DNA from: M3007 sp046329435
GTDB taxonomy: Bacteria; Bacteroidota; Bacteroidia; Chitinophagales; Saprospiraceae
DNA: 64,000 bases
Assembly (NCBI GenBank): GCA_046329435.1
Contig: JAXLUR010000001.1
Span: 434,001-498,000, forward strand
Direction of reading: 5' to 3'
Below are positions 17,462 to 26,802 of the stretch, in pieces; within the stretch, counting starts at the first letter, position 1; each line of letters begins with the position of its first letter. Below the pieces are notes generated by a model. It was not told the origin of the DNA. It worked only from the letters and a program-made list of their open reading frames with translations, and did not search any database. A program made the position numbers and the translations under genes.

Positions 17462-19966
17462 ATGAAAAACAACAAGGATCAAGCGATTGCCGTGCTGACG
17501 GGCCTTAACGATGAAGAAGTGCTTCAAAACAGAGCCACCTGGGGCAGCAACACCCTGTATTTGCATCCCAAACGCCACCTGGGCAAGCTGCTGTTCGAAG
17601 TGGCGGGAGAGCCCATGTTTTTCCTGCTGGTGCTGGGCTGTGTGCTGTATTTTTTTCTGGGTGATCAAACCGAGGCATGGCTGATGGCAGCCTCCATCGT
17701 TTTTGTCATTGCTATCGAGATTGTCCAGGAGTTGCGCTCTGAAAATGCATTGCGCGCCTTGCGCGAATTTTCCCAGCCCAAAGTCACCGTCATCCGAAGC
17801 GGGTTCCGAATCGAAATTCCTTCCTCCGATGTAGTGGTGGGCGACCTCCTTGTTTTTGCCGAAGGTGAACGCCTCGCTGCCGATGCCAGGGTGATTCAAT
17901 ACAACGACCTCAGCATCGACGAGGCAATATTGACGGGCGAATCCTTGCCGGTCAGTAAAACGCAGGCCGAAGGGGAAAACCTGCTGCATCAAGGCACGGT
18001 GGTGGCGAGTGGGCAGGGGGTTGGCGTGGTGACGGCTGTCGGTCAACAAACCGCGTTTGGCAAACTGGGGAAATCCATCGAATCGATCGAGTCGGAACCC
18101 ACGCCCCTGCAACACCAGATCAACCGTTTTGTAAGGTTGATGATGCTGGTCGGACTGGTGGCATTTCTGCTCGTTTTTGTCGTCAATTACTATTATGTCG
18201 GGTCGATCGTGGCCGCTTTGTTGTTTTCCCTGTCATTTGGCCTGGCCCTGATTCCAGAGGAAATACCCGTCGCTTTCACCACTTTTATGGCTCTGGGCGC
18301 CTTCCGTATGACACGTAAAAACGTTTTGGTGAAACAACCCAAAACCGTGGAAAGCCTGGGGTCCGCTACCGTGATTTGTCTGGATAAAACCGGCACCATT
18401 ACCGAAAACCAGATGACTGTGGCAGAAGTGGTGGACTTTGCCGGCGAAGGCAAGGTGCTGGAATATGCCATGTGGGCCAGCGAACCCGAACCTTTTGACG
18501 CGATGGAGAAGGCCATCCACGGCGCGTATGCAGAGCAAGCCCTCGTCGACCGCCGGCCTCTTTTCAAACTTTATCACGAATACCCGCTGGGCGGGCAGCC
18601 GCCCATGATGACCCATATTCATCAAAACAAGGATGGCTTGCGCGTCGTGGCGACCAAAGGGGCCGTGGAGCGTATTCTGCGCGTCTGCAAACTGCCCGAG
18701 GCCGCCCGGTCCGTGATAATGGAACGGGTCAACGCGCTTTCGTCTTCCGGGTACCGCGTTTTAGGGGTGGCGCGTGCCGAATGGCCTGGCGAACAATTTC
18801 CTGCCGATCAGGACGATTTTCCGTGGCTTTTTCAGGGGCTTGTGGCGCTGTTCGATCCTCCCAAACGCAACATCCACGAGGTGTTCAGACAATTTTATCA
18901 GGCTGGCATACAGGTAAAAATGATCACGGGCGATCACGCAGGAACCGCCCTCAACATTGCCCGCGAAAGCGGGCTGCGCACCGGCCATACCGCACCGCTC
19001 ACTGGTGAAGCCGTGATGAATCTGCCGGAAGAAGACCTGCGCAAAAAAGTCGGTGAGACGGTCGTATTCGCACGAATGTTTCCGGAAGCCAAACTCAAGG
19101 TGGTGCAAGCCTTGAAAGCCAACGGCGAAGTGGTCGCCATGACAGGCGACGGGGTCAACGACGGGCCCGCCCTCAAAGCCGCTCAAATCGGCGTGGCCAT
19201 GGGCCGGCGCGGCACGGAAGTCGCCAAGGGCGCTGCGTCGATGGTGCTGATGAACGACGACCTCGGCGGCATGGCCATCGCCATCGAAAACGGACGACGC
19301 ATCTACGCCAACCTGCGCAAGGCCATCCGCTACATCATTTCCATCCACATCCCGATTGTACTGACGGTGGTTTTGCCACTTGTATTTGGCTGGAAATACC
19401 TGCACATGCTCACGCCGATCCACGTGATTTTTCTCGAACTGATCATGGACCCTACCTGCGCCATTGCCTTTGAAAACGAGCCCACCGAACCAGGCATGAT
19501 GAAAAAGTCGCCGAGAAAGGCGAACAGTCCGCTATTCTCCAATAAAGAATTGTGGTTCAGTGTGTTACAAGGGCTTATTTTGACACTGGGGATTTTAGGT
19601 ATGTATCAGTACGCCCTCCTGGCCGGCGCCGACGAAGCCACTACGCGCACTTTCGTTTTCACGACCATGCTGGCCGGCAACTTGTTCCTGACCTTTGCCA
19701 ACCGCTCGTTTGAACATACCATTGTCCGGACATTTTTATACAAAAACGCCAACATACCCATCATTGCCGCTGTGACGCTGGCTTTGATGGCCGCGGTGCT
19801 GTTCATCCCCTGGGTCAACGGTTTGTTCAAACTGGCGCCCGTCTCCATGGCCGATGCCGGGCTTTGCGTGCTGACCGCCCTGGTGTCGGTCGGCTGGTTC
19901 GAGGTATGGAAGGCCCTCAAAGCCCTTTCACGTCGAGGTTCAGCTTCCCTTTCGAAAACAGATTGA
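17462..19966 (+). CDS. Cation-transporting P-type ATPase (P2/Ca-ATPase-like)
   Basis: The 834-residue inner-membrane pump has an actuator domain TGES (158-161), the transmembrane cation-site segment PEEIP (265-269), the phosphorylated Asp308 in DKTGTIT, the nucleotide-binding KGA (399-401) and the hinge MTGDGVND (560-567). Hydrophobic pairs lie near 50-90, 225-260 and a six-helix C-terminal bundle. There is no N-terminal heavy-metal domain, so it belongs to the calcium/magnesium/monovalent-cation side of the superfamily. PEEIP replaces the PEGLP typical of Ca pumps, so the ion is uncertain. It follows sbcC by 11 bases and is probably cotranscribed. Its last 50 bases overlap the end of the convergent DUF4403 gene. 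Confidence 0.9.
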   Translation: MKNNKDQAIAVLTGLNDEEVLQNRATWGSNTLYLHPKRHLGKLLFEVAGEPMFFLLVLGCVLYFFLGDQTEAWLMAASIVFVIAIEIVQELRSENALRALREFSQPKVTVIRSGFRIEIPSSDVVVGDLLVFAEGERLAADARVIQYNDLSIDEAILTGESLPVSKTQAEGENLLHQGTVVASGQGVGVVTAVGQQTAFGKLGKSIESIESEPTPLQHQINRFVRLMMLVGLVAFLLVFVVNYYYVGSIVAALLFSLSFGLALIPEEIPVAFTTFMALGAFRMTRKNVLVKQPKTVESLGSATVICLDKTGTITENQMTVAEVVDFAGEGKVLEYAMWASEPEPFDAMEKAIHGAYAEQALVDRRPLFKLYHEYPLGGQPPMMTHIHQNKDGLRVVATKGAVERILRVCKLPEAARSVIMERVNALSSSGYRVLGVARAEWPGEQFPADQDDFPWLFQGLVALFDPPKRNIHEVFRQFYQAGIQVKMITGDHAGTALNIARESGLRTGHTAPLTGEAVMNLPEEDLRKKVGETVVFARMFPEAKLKVVQALKANGEVVAMTGDGVNDGPALKAAQIGVAMGRRGTEVAKGAASMVLMNDDLGGMAIAIENGRRIYANLRKAIRYIISIHIPIVLTVVLPLVFGWKYLHMLTPIHVIFLELIMDPTCAIAFENEPTEPGMMKKSPRKANSPLFSNKELWFSVLQGLILTLGILGMYQYALLAGADEATTRTFVFTTMLAGNLFLTFANRSFEHTIVRTFLYKNANIPIIAAVTLALMAAVLFIPWVNGLFKLAPVSMADAGLCVLTALVSVGWFEVWKALKALSRRGSASLSKTD

Positions 19967-21296
19967 CGCGAATGCTTGACGGCGTCAGGTAGGTATTTTC
20001 CACCACAACACTATCGACCGTGCCGGTGAGCACGATCCCGGGCTGCAACTCGTAGTGGTTGAGCGAGTTTTGCACTTCGCCCCGTAGCTCGCGGATGTTT
20101 TCTTCCAGGGGAAAGACCATTGCTTCTGCCATTTGTCGCCTGATGGTGCCCTTGAACATCCAGGCGGCTGTTTTGTGCAGAAAATTGCGGGTGTCCACAT
20201 GAAAATCAAGGTCAGTTACTTCGACCTGGTTTTTCTGCGGATTAAAAACAGGCCGGCCGATAAAGTAGATATTGCCGTTGAAGGAGCCGGAAAGCCGCGA
20301 GTTGACCACCAGTTTGTCGTTGTTGCCCCAAAGTTGAATATCCTCAACCCTGACCTTTCGCCGGCCCGACTGGAAAACCTGCCCGACCATGACGTTTCGG
20401 GCCATACGCTCCGCTTCCGGAAACGGGATATCGGTCGCGATACGGACCTGATAGTCGCCGGGCGTGTCGTCGTTGATGTAATGAAGATTGGGCAGGGTCG
20501 AGTTTTCACGAAAAAAAGGCTTTTCGCCGAAGCTCACGTCGTTCTGGCATTCTACCGAGATGGTCGCATAAATCGAGTTCCAGTCGGTGCGAAGCGGCGT
20601 GATGCCGATGCTGATCGGGGTGGTTTTTACCCAGGTTTTGTATTCTTCCGACAATAAAACCGGCTCCTGCAAGGCCGTCCAGGCTTCCTGTACGTAAGGC
20701 CGCAGGCTGAATTGTTGGCCCACGACCCTGTCCAGGGTTTGTGTGAGGGTTTTGCGGCTCTGGTTGATGGCGATGTTGGAAATGGTTTCGATGCTGATAT
20801 CTCCGATACCGGTTTTGAGCACTGGTTTGTTGATCCATTCGTAGTATTCGAGGTCTGTGACTGTCGCAATGGACCAGTCGGCATTCAGGCTGAACGTAGT
20901 TTTCAGGTTCAGGGCCAGTTCGCCTTCCGCTTCTGCCGAGCCGATAAACAGGCTTTTGCGCAGCCATATTTTCAACGGCACCCGGTATTTGATGGTTTGT
21001 CCAGAAAGGAACAAACTGATCGGCTGGGTTTTGGTGGCGCGAAACATCAGCCCGTCGTTATTATTGTCGTAGAAGGAGTTGTCTTCGTAAAGCACTCCGT
21101 TGAGCCGTTTGTTGAGGCTGGCGGTAAGGTCGTTGATGGAGATGGTGACCGGAATGGAGATCGTCGAGAGCAGGGGTGCTTCCGGGGTGTAAGCGTATTG
21201 CTCGGGCGGCTTTGGCGCGTCGGCATACCTGGCTGATTTGCAGAAAGAAAGCAGGCTCATAGCCATCAAAAGGCAGATTCGGGAAAGTATTTTCAT
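19917..21296 (-). CDS. DUF4403 family lipoprotein-like envelope protein
   Basis: The product (about 459 residues from the ATG at 21296) begins MKILSRICLLMAMSLLSFC, a signal peptide with a lipobox-like LSFC, so it is probably lipid-anchored. The rest matches DUF4403 in length and in blocks such as ISIPVTISINDLTASLNKRL, YEDNSFYDNNNDGL and FHVDTRNFLHKTAAWMFKG. The alternating pattern is like tandem tubular lipid-binding (BPI/SMP-like) folds, which is an inference. An upstream in-frame ATG at 21317 is rejected because the promoter -7 box overlaps it. Function is unknown. It converges with and overlaps the ATPase gene by 50 bases. Confidence 0.82.
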   Translation of the reverse strand: MKILSRICLLMAMSLLSFCKSARYADAPKPPEQYAYTPEAPLLSTISIPVTISINDLTASLNKRLNGVLYEDNSFYDNNNDGLMFRATKTQPISLFLSGQTIKYRVPLKIWLRKSLFIGSAEAEGELALNLKTTFSLNADWSIATVTDLEYYEWINKPVLKTGIGDISIETISNIAINQSRKTLTQTLDRVVGQQFSLRPYVQEAWTALQEPVLLSEEYKTWVKTTPISIGITPLRTDWNSIYATISVECQNDVSFGEKPFFRENSTLPNLHYINDDTPGDYQVRIATDIPFPEAERMARNVMVGQVFQSGRRKVRVEDIQLWGNNDKLVVNSRLSGSFNGNIYFIGRPVFNPQKNQVEVTDLDFHVDTRNFLHKTAAWMFKGTIRRQMAEAMVFPLEENIRELRGEVQNSLNHYELQPGIVLTGTVDSVVVENTYLTPSSIRVNLFSKGKLNLDVKGL

Positions 21297-21314
21297 GTCG
21301 GTAAAATTGAGGAG

Positions 21315-21349
21315 CAAAGGTAGGCGGAAGCCAGCACTCCTGTATCAAA
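21315..21349 (-). promoter_or_regulatory. Bacteroidota-type promoter of the DUF4403 gene
   Basis: On the minus strand TTTG (21346-21349) and TACCTTTG (21315-21322) are separated by 23 bases. The implied leader before the ATG at 21296 is about a dozen bases. Confidence 0.55.
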
Positions 21350-21425
21350 AACAACTGCCGTCAAAAGCCGCGTCGGCAGGGAAAGCGCGTAATTTTACAG
21401 CCCGAAACACAAGCCCATTGCTGCC

Positions 21426-22700
21426 ATGACACCGCTTGCCGAAAGAATGCGCCCGCAACTCCTGTCCGAATACGTCGGGCAGCAACACCTCGTCGGAGAA
21501 GGCGCTGTGCTGCGGCAGGCCATCGAAAGCGGGCGTATTCCGTCTTTTATTCTATGGGGGCCGCCGGGCGTGGGCAAAACCACGCTGGCGCAATTGATTG
21601 CCAAATTGCTGAACAAGCCGTTTTATCAATTATCGGCCATCAATGCGGGGGTCAAAGACATCCGTGACGCCATCGAAAGCGCTGAAAAACAAACCCTGTT
21701 TCAGCAAAAAGGCGCCATTTTATTCATCGACGAAATACACCGTTTTTCCAAAAGCCAGCAGGACGCCTTGCTCGGCGCCGTGGAGAAAGGCGTGGTGACC
21801 CTGATTGGCGCCACCACTGAAAACCCTTCGTTTGAAGTCATTCCGGCACTTTTATCGCGTTGCCAGGTCTATGTATTGCAGCATCTGGGCAAAGATGAAC
21901 TGATCGGCCTGGTGCAACGCGCCCTTCGCGACGACGAGCAACTGAAAAACCTGGACATCGAAATCGCCGAATACGACGCCCTCTTGCTCTATTCCGGAGG
22001 CGACGCCCGCCGCCTGCTCAACGCCCTGGAACTGATCGTCAACTACCGAAAACCCGGCGAGCCTTTTCGCATTACCAATGATCTGGTGCGCGAACTGATT
22101 CAGCAGAACGCCGCTTTGTACGACAAAACCGGCGAACAGCACTACGACATTATCTCAGCATTTATCAAAAGTATGCGCGGCTCCGACCCGAATGCGGCTG
22201 TGTATTGGCTGGCCCGCATGCTCGACGGCGGAGAAGACATCGAATTTATCGCGCGCCGAATGGTCATTCTGGCGGCGGAAGACGTAGGCCTGGCCAACCC
22301 CAACGCCCTCCTGCTGGCCACTACCACGATGGACGCGATCCGGATGATCGGCATGCCGGAAGCCCGTATTATCCTTTCCCAGTGCGCCATTTATCTGGCG
22401 ACTTCGCCCAAAAGCAATTCAGCCTACATGGCTATCGACAACGCCCTGGCGCTGGTGCGGCAAACCGGCAGCTTGCCCGTGCCCCTGCATTTGCGCAACG
22501 CTCCCACCAAACTAATGAAGGAATTGAACTATGGATCGGGGTATCAGTACGCCCACGATTTCGCCGGAAACTTCGTGCAACAGGACAATTTGCCTGCAGA
22601 CATCGACGGTAAAGTGCTGTACGAGCCGGGCGACAACCCGACCGAGGAAAAGACAAGGCAAAAACTGCGTTCAGACTGGACAGGCAAATACAATTATTAA
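21426..22700 (+). CDS. rarA: Replication-associated recombination protein A (AAA ATPase)
   Basis: The 424-residue product matches RarA/MgsA/WRNIP1 in length and layout. It begins PLAERMRPQLLSEYVGQQHL, with Walker A GPPGVGKTT (45-53), Walker B LFIDEIHRFSKSQQD, sensor 1 IGATTENPSFE and the C-terminal tetramerisation part containing KSMRGSDPNAAVYWLARML and PLHLRNAPTKLMKELNYG. RarA is a clamp-loader-related ATPase that acts at stalled replication forks. The gene starts 130 bases from the divergent DUF4403 start and appears monocistronic. Confidence 0.96.
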   Translation: MTPLAERMRPQLLSEYVGQQHLVGEGAVLRQAIESGRIPSFILWGPPGVGKTTLAQLIAKLLNKPFYQLSAINAGVKDIRDAIESAEKQTLFQQKGAILFIDEIHRFSKSQQDALLGAVEKGVVTLIGATTENPSFEVIPALLSRCQVYVLQHLGKDELIGLVQRALRDDEQLKNLDIEIAEYDALLLYSGGDARRLLNALELIVNYRKPGEPFRITNDLVRELIQQNAALYDKTGEQHYDIISAFIKSMRGSDPNAAVYWLARMLDGGEDIEFIARRMVILAAEDVGLANPNALLLATTTMDAIRMIGMPEARIILSQCAIYLATSPKSNSAYMAIDNALALVRQTGSLPVPLHLRNAPTKLMKELNYGSGYQYAHDFAGNFVQQDNLPADIDGKVLYEPGDNPTEEKTRQKLRSDWTGKYNY

Positions 22701-22847
22701 CTTGCTGATTTTTAATGTTAATTATATTGGTTAATATTTGTATTCTTTCTTGTTAAAGCCTTCATAAGGGTTAAATCCATGCTAAACTCCGGACCGGCCC
22801 TTGCCAGCGAATGGGGCTGCCGGTACGTTTGCTGAAAAAAGATCCAT

Positions 22848-23279
22848 ATGAAGCACCTGTTGTTTTTCGGCGCCATGGCGCTGTTATTGTCCTCCTGCGA
22901 GCCCGACCCTTTTCCGCTCGAACTTACTCGTTTTGATGTTACCTGGTTTGATGTTGATGAATCCGGCAATCAGACCCTCGACGACCGCATCCATTTCGAC
23001 GTACTGGTCAGCATAACCGATCCCGAAAGCGACGAACAGTTCATTACACAATGGGAATTTGCCTATTTCGTCAACGGCAGTTTCGGCGGCGTGTTGCTCG
23101 GCGACGACCGCACCAATGCCAACAGCGTAACCGCTCAGCTCGACGTAACGCCGAGGTATCTGCAAGGTCCCGGCCAGACGGTCATCAAACCTGGAGATAT
23201 TATCGAATTTCGTTTGTGGGCCGTTGACAATCACGGCACGCAACTGGAGCAATTCCACACCATAGCTCTTCAACCCTGA
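22848..23279 (+). CDS. Small lipoprotein, unknown function
   Basis: The 143-residue product has a lipoprotein signal (MKHLLFFGAMALLLSSC, lipobox LSSC, Cys17) followed by EPDPFPLELTRFDVTWFD. The mature part is acidic and beta-rich and ends with GDIIEFRLWAVDNHGTQLEQFH, resembling the small immunoglobulin-like lipoproteins common in this phylum. I do not recognise a named family. A strong terminator follows about 110 bases downstream. Confidence 0.75.
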   Translation: MKHLLFFGAMALLLSSCEPDPFPLELTRFDVTWFDVDESGNQTLDDRIHFDVLVSITDPESDEQFITQWEFAYFVNGSFGGVLLGDDRTNANSVTAQLDVTPRYLQGPGQTVIKPGDIIEFRLWAVDNHGTQLEQFHTIALQP

Positions 23280-23587
23280 GCCCCGGCGGCACTTTCTGAA
23301 AACCTCGTTCCTGCTCTCGCACCTGAATTGCCTCGCCTGAAATATAGCAGCCGTTAACCAGTCTGTTCAATACACCTTTGCCCTGCCAGGGCGCCGCCAC
23401 GCACCTTCGGGTGCGCTCAGTGCGGCGCCTTTTTATTTTTTCAGAAAAAGCATGAACCCGCATCCAATTTCAGCGTTTGCCGAATCGTCGGTAAAGGCGA
23501 GAGTTTTGCTGTACCTTTGACCGGCCGGTACGACACCCACCACGTATTAGTCGCCGCAATGATCACCTGACACAAATAAATCCATTT
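23280..23587. other. Intergenic region, 308 bases
   Basis: The interval between the lipoprotein and acyl-CoA dehydrogenase genes holds a terminator (23390-23436) and a TACCTTTG -7-like box at 23512-23519, about 70 bases before the dehydrogenase ATG, without a clear TTTG at the right distance. No small gene or RNA was recognised. Confidence 0.6.
23390..23436 (+). terminator. Rho-independent terminator
   Basis: GGCGCCGC (23390-23397) pairs with GCGGCGCC (23422-23429). An inner hairpin GCACC-ttc-GGGTGC forms the top, and five T follow directly. It ends the lipoprotein transcript. Confidence 0.8.
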
Positions 23588-24736
23588 ATGTTGAGCACGG
23601 CCGCACACACGGACAATCATCAGCTCATTCGCGAAAGCGCACGCGATTTTGCCGAAACCCATATCCGACCCTATGTGATGGAATGGGATGAAGCGCAGCA
23701 TTTTCCCGTCGAACTTTTTCACGCCATGGGCCAACATGGTTTTTTGGGCGTACTCGTGCCGCACGAATATCATGGCGCAGGACTCGGTTATCAGGAGTAC
23801 ATCACTGTAATCGAGGAAATCGCCAAGGTCTGCGGCTCCATCGGATTGAGTGTCGCAGCACACAACTCGCTGTGTACCAACCACATACTCACTTTTGGCA
23901 ACGAAGAACAAAAACAAAAATACCTGCCCAAACTGGCTACCGGCGAATGGATCGGCGCCTGGGGGCTCACCGAGGCCAACACGGGTTCGGATGCCGGCCG
24001 GATGCAATGCGTCGCCGAACGCGACGGCGATTACTACGTGCTGAACGGAGCCAAAAACTGGATCACGCACGGCAAAAGCGGCCAGGTCGCCGTGGTGATT
24101 GTCCGCACCGGCGCCTTGCTCGACAGCCGCGGCATGACGGCTTTCATTGTCGAAAGAGGCACGCCAGGTTTCCATGCAGGTAAAAAAGAGAACAAACTCG
24201 GCATGCGCGCCAGCGAAACCGCCGAGATGATTTTCGACAACTGCCGTTTGCACAAAAGCCAGATGCTGGGCAATGAAGGTGAAGGTTTTATCCAGTCGAT
24301 GAAAATCCTCGACGGAGGTCGTATTTCCATCGCGGCGCTCTCGCTGGGCATTGCCAAGGGCGCCTACGAGGCTTCCGTGCGGTACGCCAAGGAGCGCCAG
24401 CAGTTTGGCCAGCCCATTGCCAATTTTCAGGCGATCAGCTTCAAACTGGCCGACATGGCAACCTCCATCGAAGCCGCAGAGCTGCTCACCCGCAATGCAG
24501 CAGACTTGAAAAACCACAAAAAACCACACACCCGTGAAGCGGCTATGGCCAAATATTATGCTTCCGAAGTGGCGGTCAGGGTGAGCACGGAAGCCGTTCA
24601 GGTCCACGGCGGCTACGGCTACACAAAAGATTTCCCCGTGGAAAAATTCTACCGCGACTCCAAACTCTGCACCATTGGAGAGGGCACTTCCGAAATCCAG
24701 AAACTGGTGATTTCACGTGAAGTGATGAAAGGTTGA
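23588..24736 (+). CDS. Acyl-CoA dehydrogenase (short/medium-chain type)
   Basis: The 382-residue FAD enzyme introduces the alpha-beta double bond in acyl-CoA during beta-oxidation or branched-chain amino acid breakdown. Recognisable parts are the FAD/substrate block WGLTEANTGSDAGRMQC, the family signature DGGRISIAALSLGIAKGAYEAS, KERQQFGQPIANFQ and the C-terminal QVHGGYGYTKDFPVEKFYRD. The catalytic base is Glu365 in GEGTSEIQKLV, the short/medium-chain position. Chain-length preference cannot be read reliably. It has no beta-oxidation partners in the window. Confidence 0.93.
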   Translation: MLSTAAHTDNHQLIRESARDFAETHIRPYVMEWDEAQHFPVELFHAMGQHGFLGVLVPHEYHGAGLGYQEYITVIEEIAKVCGSIGLSVAAHNSLCTNHILTFGNEEQKQKYLPKLATGEWIGAWGLTEANTGSDAGRMQCVAERDGDYYVLNGAKNWITHGKSGQVAVVIVRTGALLDSRGMTAFIVERGTPGFHAGKKENKLGMRASETAEMIFDNCRLHKSQMLGNEGEGFIQSMKILDGGRISIAALSLGIAKGAYEASVRYAKERQQFGQPIANFQAISFKLADMATSIEAAELLTRNAADLKNHKKPHTREAAMAKYYASEVAVRVSTEAVQVHGGYGYTKDFPVEKFYRDSKLCTIGEGTSEIQKLVISREVMKG

Positions 24737-24772
24737 AGTAAAATAATTTCCCATACTTTGTTTTGTTTTGCT

Positions 24773-24797
24773 GCCCTTGCCGTCTCCCGGCAAGGGC
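24773..24797 (+). terminator. Hairpin terminator after acyl-CoA dehydrogenase
   Basis: A 10-bp perfect inverted repeat (GCCCTTGCCG and its complement) with a five-base loop is followed by aattttattt. It lies 37 bases after the dehydrogenase stop. Confidence 0.65.
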
Positions 24798-24857
24798 AAT
24801 TTTATTTCCGATTCCCCGGTGTGCTTCGGACATTTGCGCCGCTATCTGCCTACGACA

Positions 24858-25760
24858 ATGACTATCCATACTCTCGATCTGGAATTTCTGGGCCTCGAAC
24901 ACGCCATCGCTGTATTTGTGGTGGAAGGCCCGCAGGGGCTGGCCCTTGTGGAATGCGGCCCCCACTCCACCCTGCCCCACCTCGATGCGGCTTTGGCCCA
25001 AAAAGGCATTCCTGCTTCAGATATCCGGCAGGTGTTCCTGAGCCATATCCACTTCGACCACGCCGGGGCCGCCTGGGCCTGGGCACAGCGCGGCGCCGAC
25101 ATCTATGTGCACCCCAAGGGACTGCCGCACCTGGCCGCCCCGGAACGTCTGTACAATTCGGCCCGCCAGATTTACGGTGACGATATGGATCGCCTGTGGG
25201 GCGCCATGCACCCCATCGACGCAGCGCGCCTGCATGCCCCCGAACACGGCCAAACGATTCACGCCGCCGGGCTGCCTTTTACAGCCCATTACACGCCCGG
25301 GCACGCGGTTCATCACATCGCATGGCAAGCGGGAGAAGGCGCCGATTCGATTGTATTTACCGGCGATGTTGCAGGTGTAAGAATTGAAACCGGCCCTGTA
25401 CAGCCGCCTTGTCCGCCGCCCGACATCGATGTGGAGGCCTGGCAGCAGTCGATACAATTGTTGCGCGGTCTGCCCTCGCAGCGCCTTTACCTGACGCATT
25501 ATGGCATGGTTGAAGACAAAAACACTCATCTTGATACCCTGGAGGCCGAACTGCTGACCTGGGCAGAATGGATGAAACCCTACGCGCTCATGCCCGAACA
25601 GCCGGCCGGATTGGTGGACGATTTCAAGGCGTTTGTCGCCAGTCGACTGGAAGCCGGCGGCGCCGGCGAATCGATCAGGAAACGTTACGAGGCAGCCAAT
25701 CCGGCTTTTATGTCGGTAGCCGGCCTGTTGCGGTATTGGCGCAAAAAAATGGCGCAATAA
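24858..25760 (+). CDS. Metallo-beta-lactamase-fold hydrolase
   Basis: The 300-residue product is an MBL-fold protein of the glyoxalase II-like group. The zinc ligands are His63, His65, Asp67 and His68 in SHIHFDHAG, a His in the GHAVHHIAW block, the bridging Asp in FTGDVAGVR and a terminal His in LTHYG. The ATG at 24858 is chosen because the fold begins there (MTIHTLDLEFLG); an earlier in-frame ATG at 24768 would run through the hairpin terminator. It has no signal peptide, so it is cytoplasmic. The substrate is unknown. The next gene starts 38 bases downstream. Confidence 0.88.
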   Translation: MTIHTLDLEFLGLEHAIAVFVVEGPQGLALVECGPHSTLPHLDAALAQKGIPASDIRQVFLSHIHFDHAGAAWAWAQRGADIYVHPKGLPHLAAPERLYNSARQIYGDDMDRLWGAMHPIDAARLHAPEHGQTIHAAGLPFTAHYTPGHAVHHIAWQAGEGADSIVFTGDVAGVRIETGPVQPPCPPPDIDVEAWQQSIQLLRGLPSQRLYLTHYGMVEDKNTHLDTLEAELLTWAEWMKPYALMPEQPAGLVDDFKAFVASRLEAGGAGESIRKRYEAANPAFMSVAGLLRYWRKKMAQ

Positions 25761-25797
25761 GGCCGTACGAACGGGTATTTTCAGCAGATAAAAAAAT

Positions 25798-26799
25798 TTG
25801 AACTTGGAGGCAACAGAAATATTGCAACAACTTGAAAACCAGCATATTCTGGTCGTTGGCGACATCATGCTGGATCGTTACCTGACCGGATCAGTCAGTC
25901 GTATTTCGCCGGAAGCGCCCGTTCCGGTTGTGCTGCACAGGGCCACGGAAGACCGGCTGGGCGGCGCGGCCAACGTTGCGCTCAACATACGCGCACTGGG
26001 CTCCAACCCGGTTTTGTGCAGCGTGATCGGAGAAGATCAGGACGGTGAGATTTTCCGCAGACTATTGCCAGGGTTTGGAATCAGCGACGAAGGTCTGGTG
26101 TCCTCTCCCGCTCGCCGAACGACTGTAAAAACCCGCATTCTGGGCAACAACCAGCAAATGCTTCGCATCGACCAGGAAGACACGCACGACATTTCAGGCG
26201 CCGAGAGCGATGCCTTGATCCATAGGATCGGCGAGTTGATGGACCGGCTCCCGATCAGGGCGCTCATTTTTCAGGATTACAACAAAGGCGTGCTCACCGA
26301 ATCGCTCATCCGGACAGTTATTGGCATGGCCCAAAGCCGGGGTATTTTGACCACCGTCGATCCCAAACGCGCCAATTTTTTCGCCTATGAAGGCGTCGAT
26401 CTGTTCAAACCCAACCTGAAAGAAATTCGCGACAGCGCCCCTTTTCCGGTTTATGCCACCCGGGAATCGCTCGACGAAGCAGCCGCCATGCTCCGCAGCC
26501 GTTTGAATAATCGAACGACTATGATCACTCTTTCTGAAAAAGGCTTATATTTGAATGTCGGGCAGGAGACCGGCCGGATTTATCCCACCGTTGCACGAAA
26601 TATTGCGGATGTCAGCGGGGCCGGTGATACGGTGATCAGCATTGCAACGCTTGCTCTCGCAGCGCAACTGGATAATCAAGTCATGGCAGCGCTTTCCAAT
26701 CTGGCAGGCGGGCAGGTTTGCGAATTCCCTGGAGTCGTGCCCGTCGACAAAGCCATTCTTGAAAAAGAACTGGATCGCTGGCTGCATCAAATCGAGTAA
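25798..26799 (+). CDS. rfaE1: PfkB-family kinase, heptose-7-phosphate kinase (RfaE1/HldE-N) type
   Basis: The 333-residue product matches the kinase half of HldE. It begins NQHILVVGDIMLDRYLTGSV, with the sugar-binding APVPVV and GGAANVALNIRALG segments, TTVDPKRANF and the catalytic/anion-hole motif DVSGAGDTVISIATLAL. HldE-N phosphorylates D-glycero-beta-D-manno-heptose 7-phosphate at O1 in ADP-heptose synthesis for lipopolysaccharide. The adenylyltransferase half is absent, so a separate gene would supply it (two-protein RfaE1/RfaE2 form). The best start is a TTG at 25798, or a second TTG at 25804; no ATG fits. A related ribokinase-family sugar kinase cannot be excluded. Confidence 0.82.
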   Translation: MNLEATEILQQLENQHILVVGDIMLDRYLTGSVSRISPEAPVPVVLHRATEDRLGGAANVALNIRALGSNPVLCSVIGEDQDGEIFRRLLPGFGISDEGLVSSPARRTTVKTRILGNNQQMLRIDQEDTHDISGAESDALIHRIGELMDRLPIRALIFQDYNKGVLTESLIRTVIGMAQSRGILTTVDPKRANFFAYEGVDLFKPNLKEIRDSAPFPVYATRESLDEAAAMLRSRLNNRTTMITLSEKGLYLNVGQETGRIYPTVARNIADVSGAGDTVISIATLALAAQLDNQVMAALSNLAGGQVCEFPGVVPVDKAILEKELDRWLHQIE

Positions 26800-26802
26800 C
26801 AT

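Noticed and set aside
25798..26799. Bifunctional HldE (kinase plus adenylyltransferase).
   Set aside because: The product is 333 residues and ends after the PfkB fold; no adenylyltransferase motif follows.
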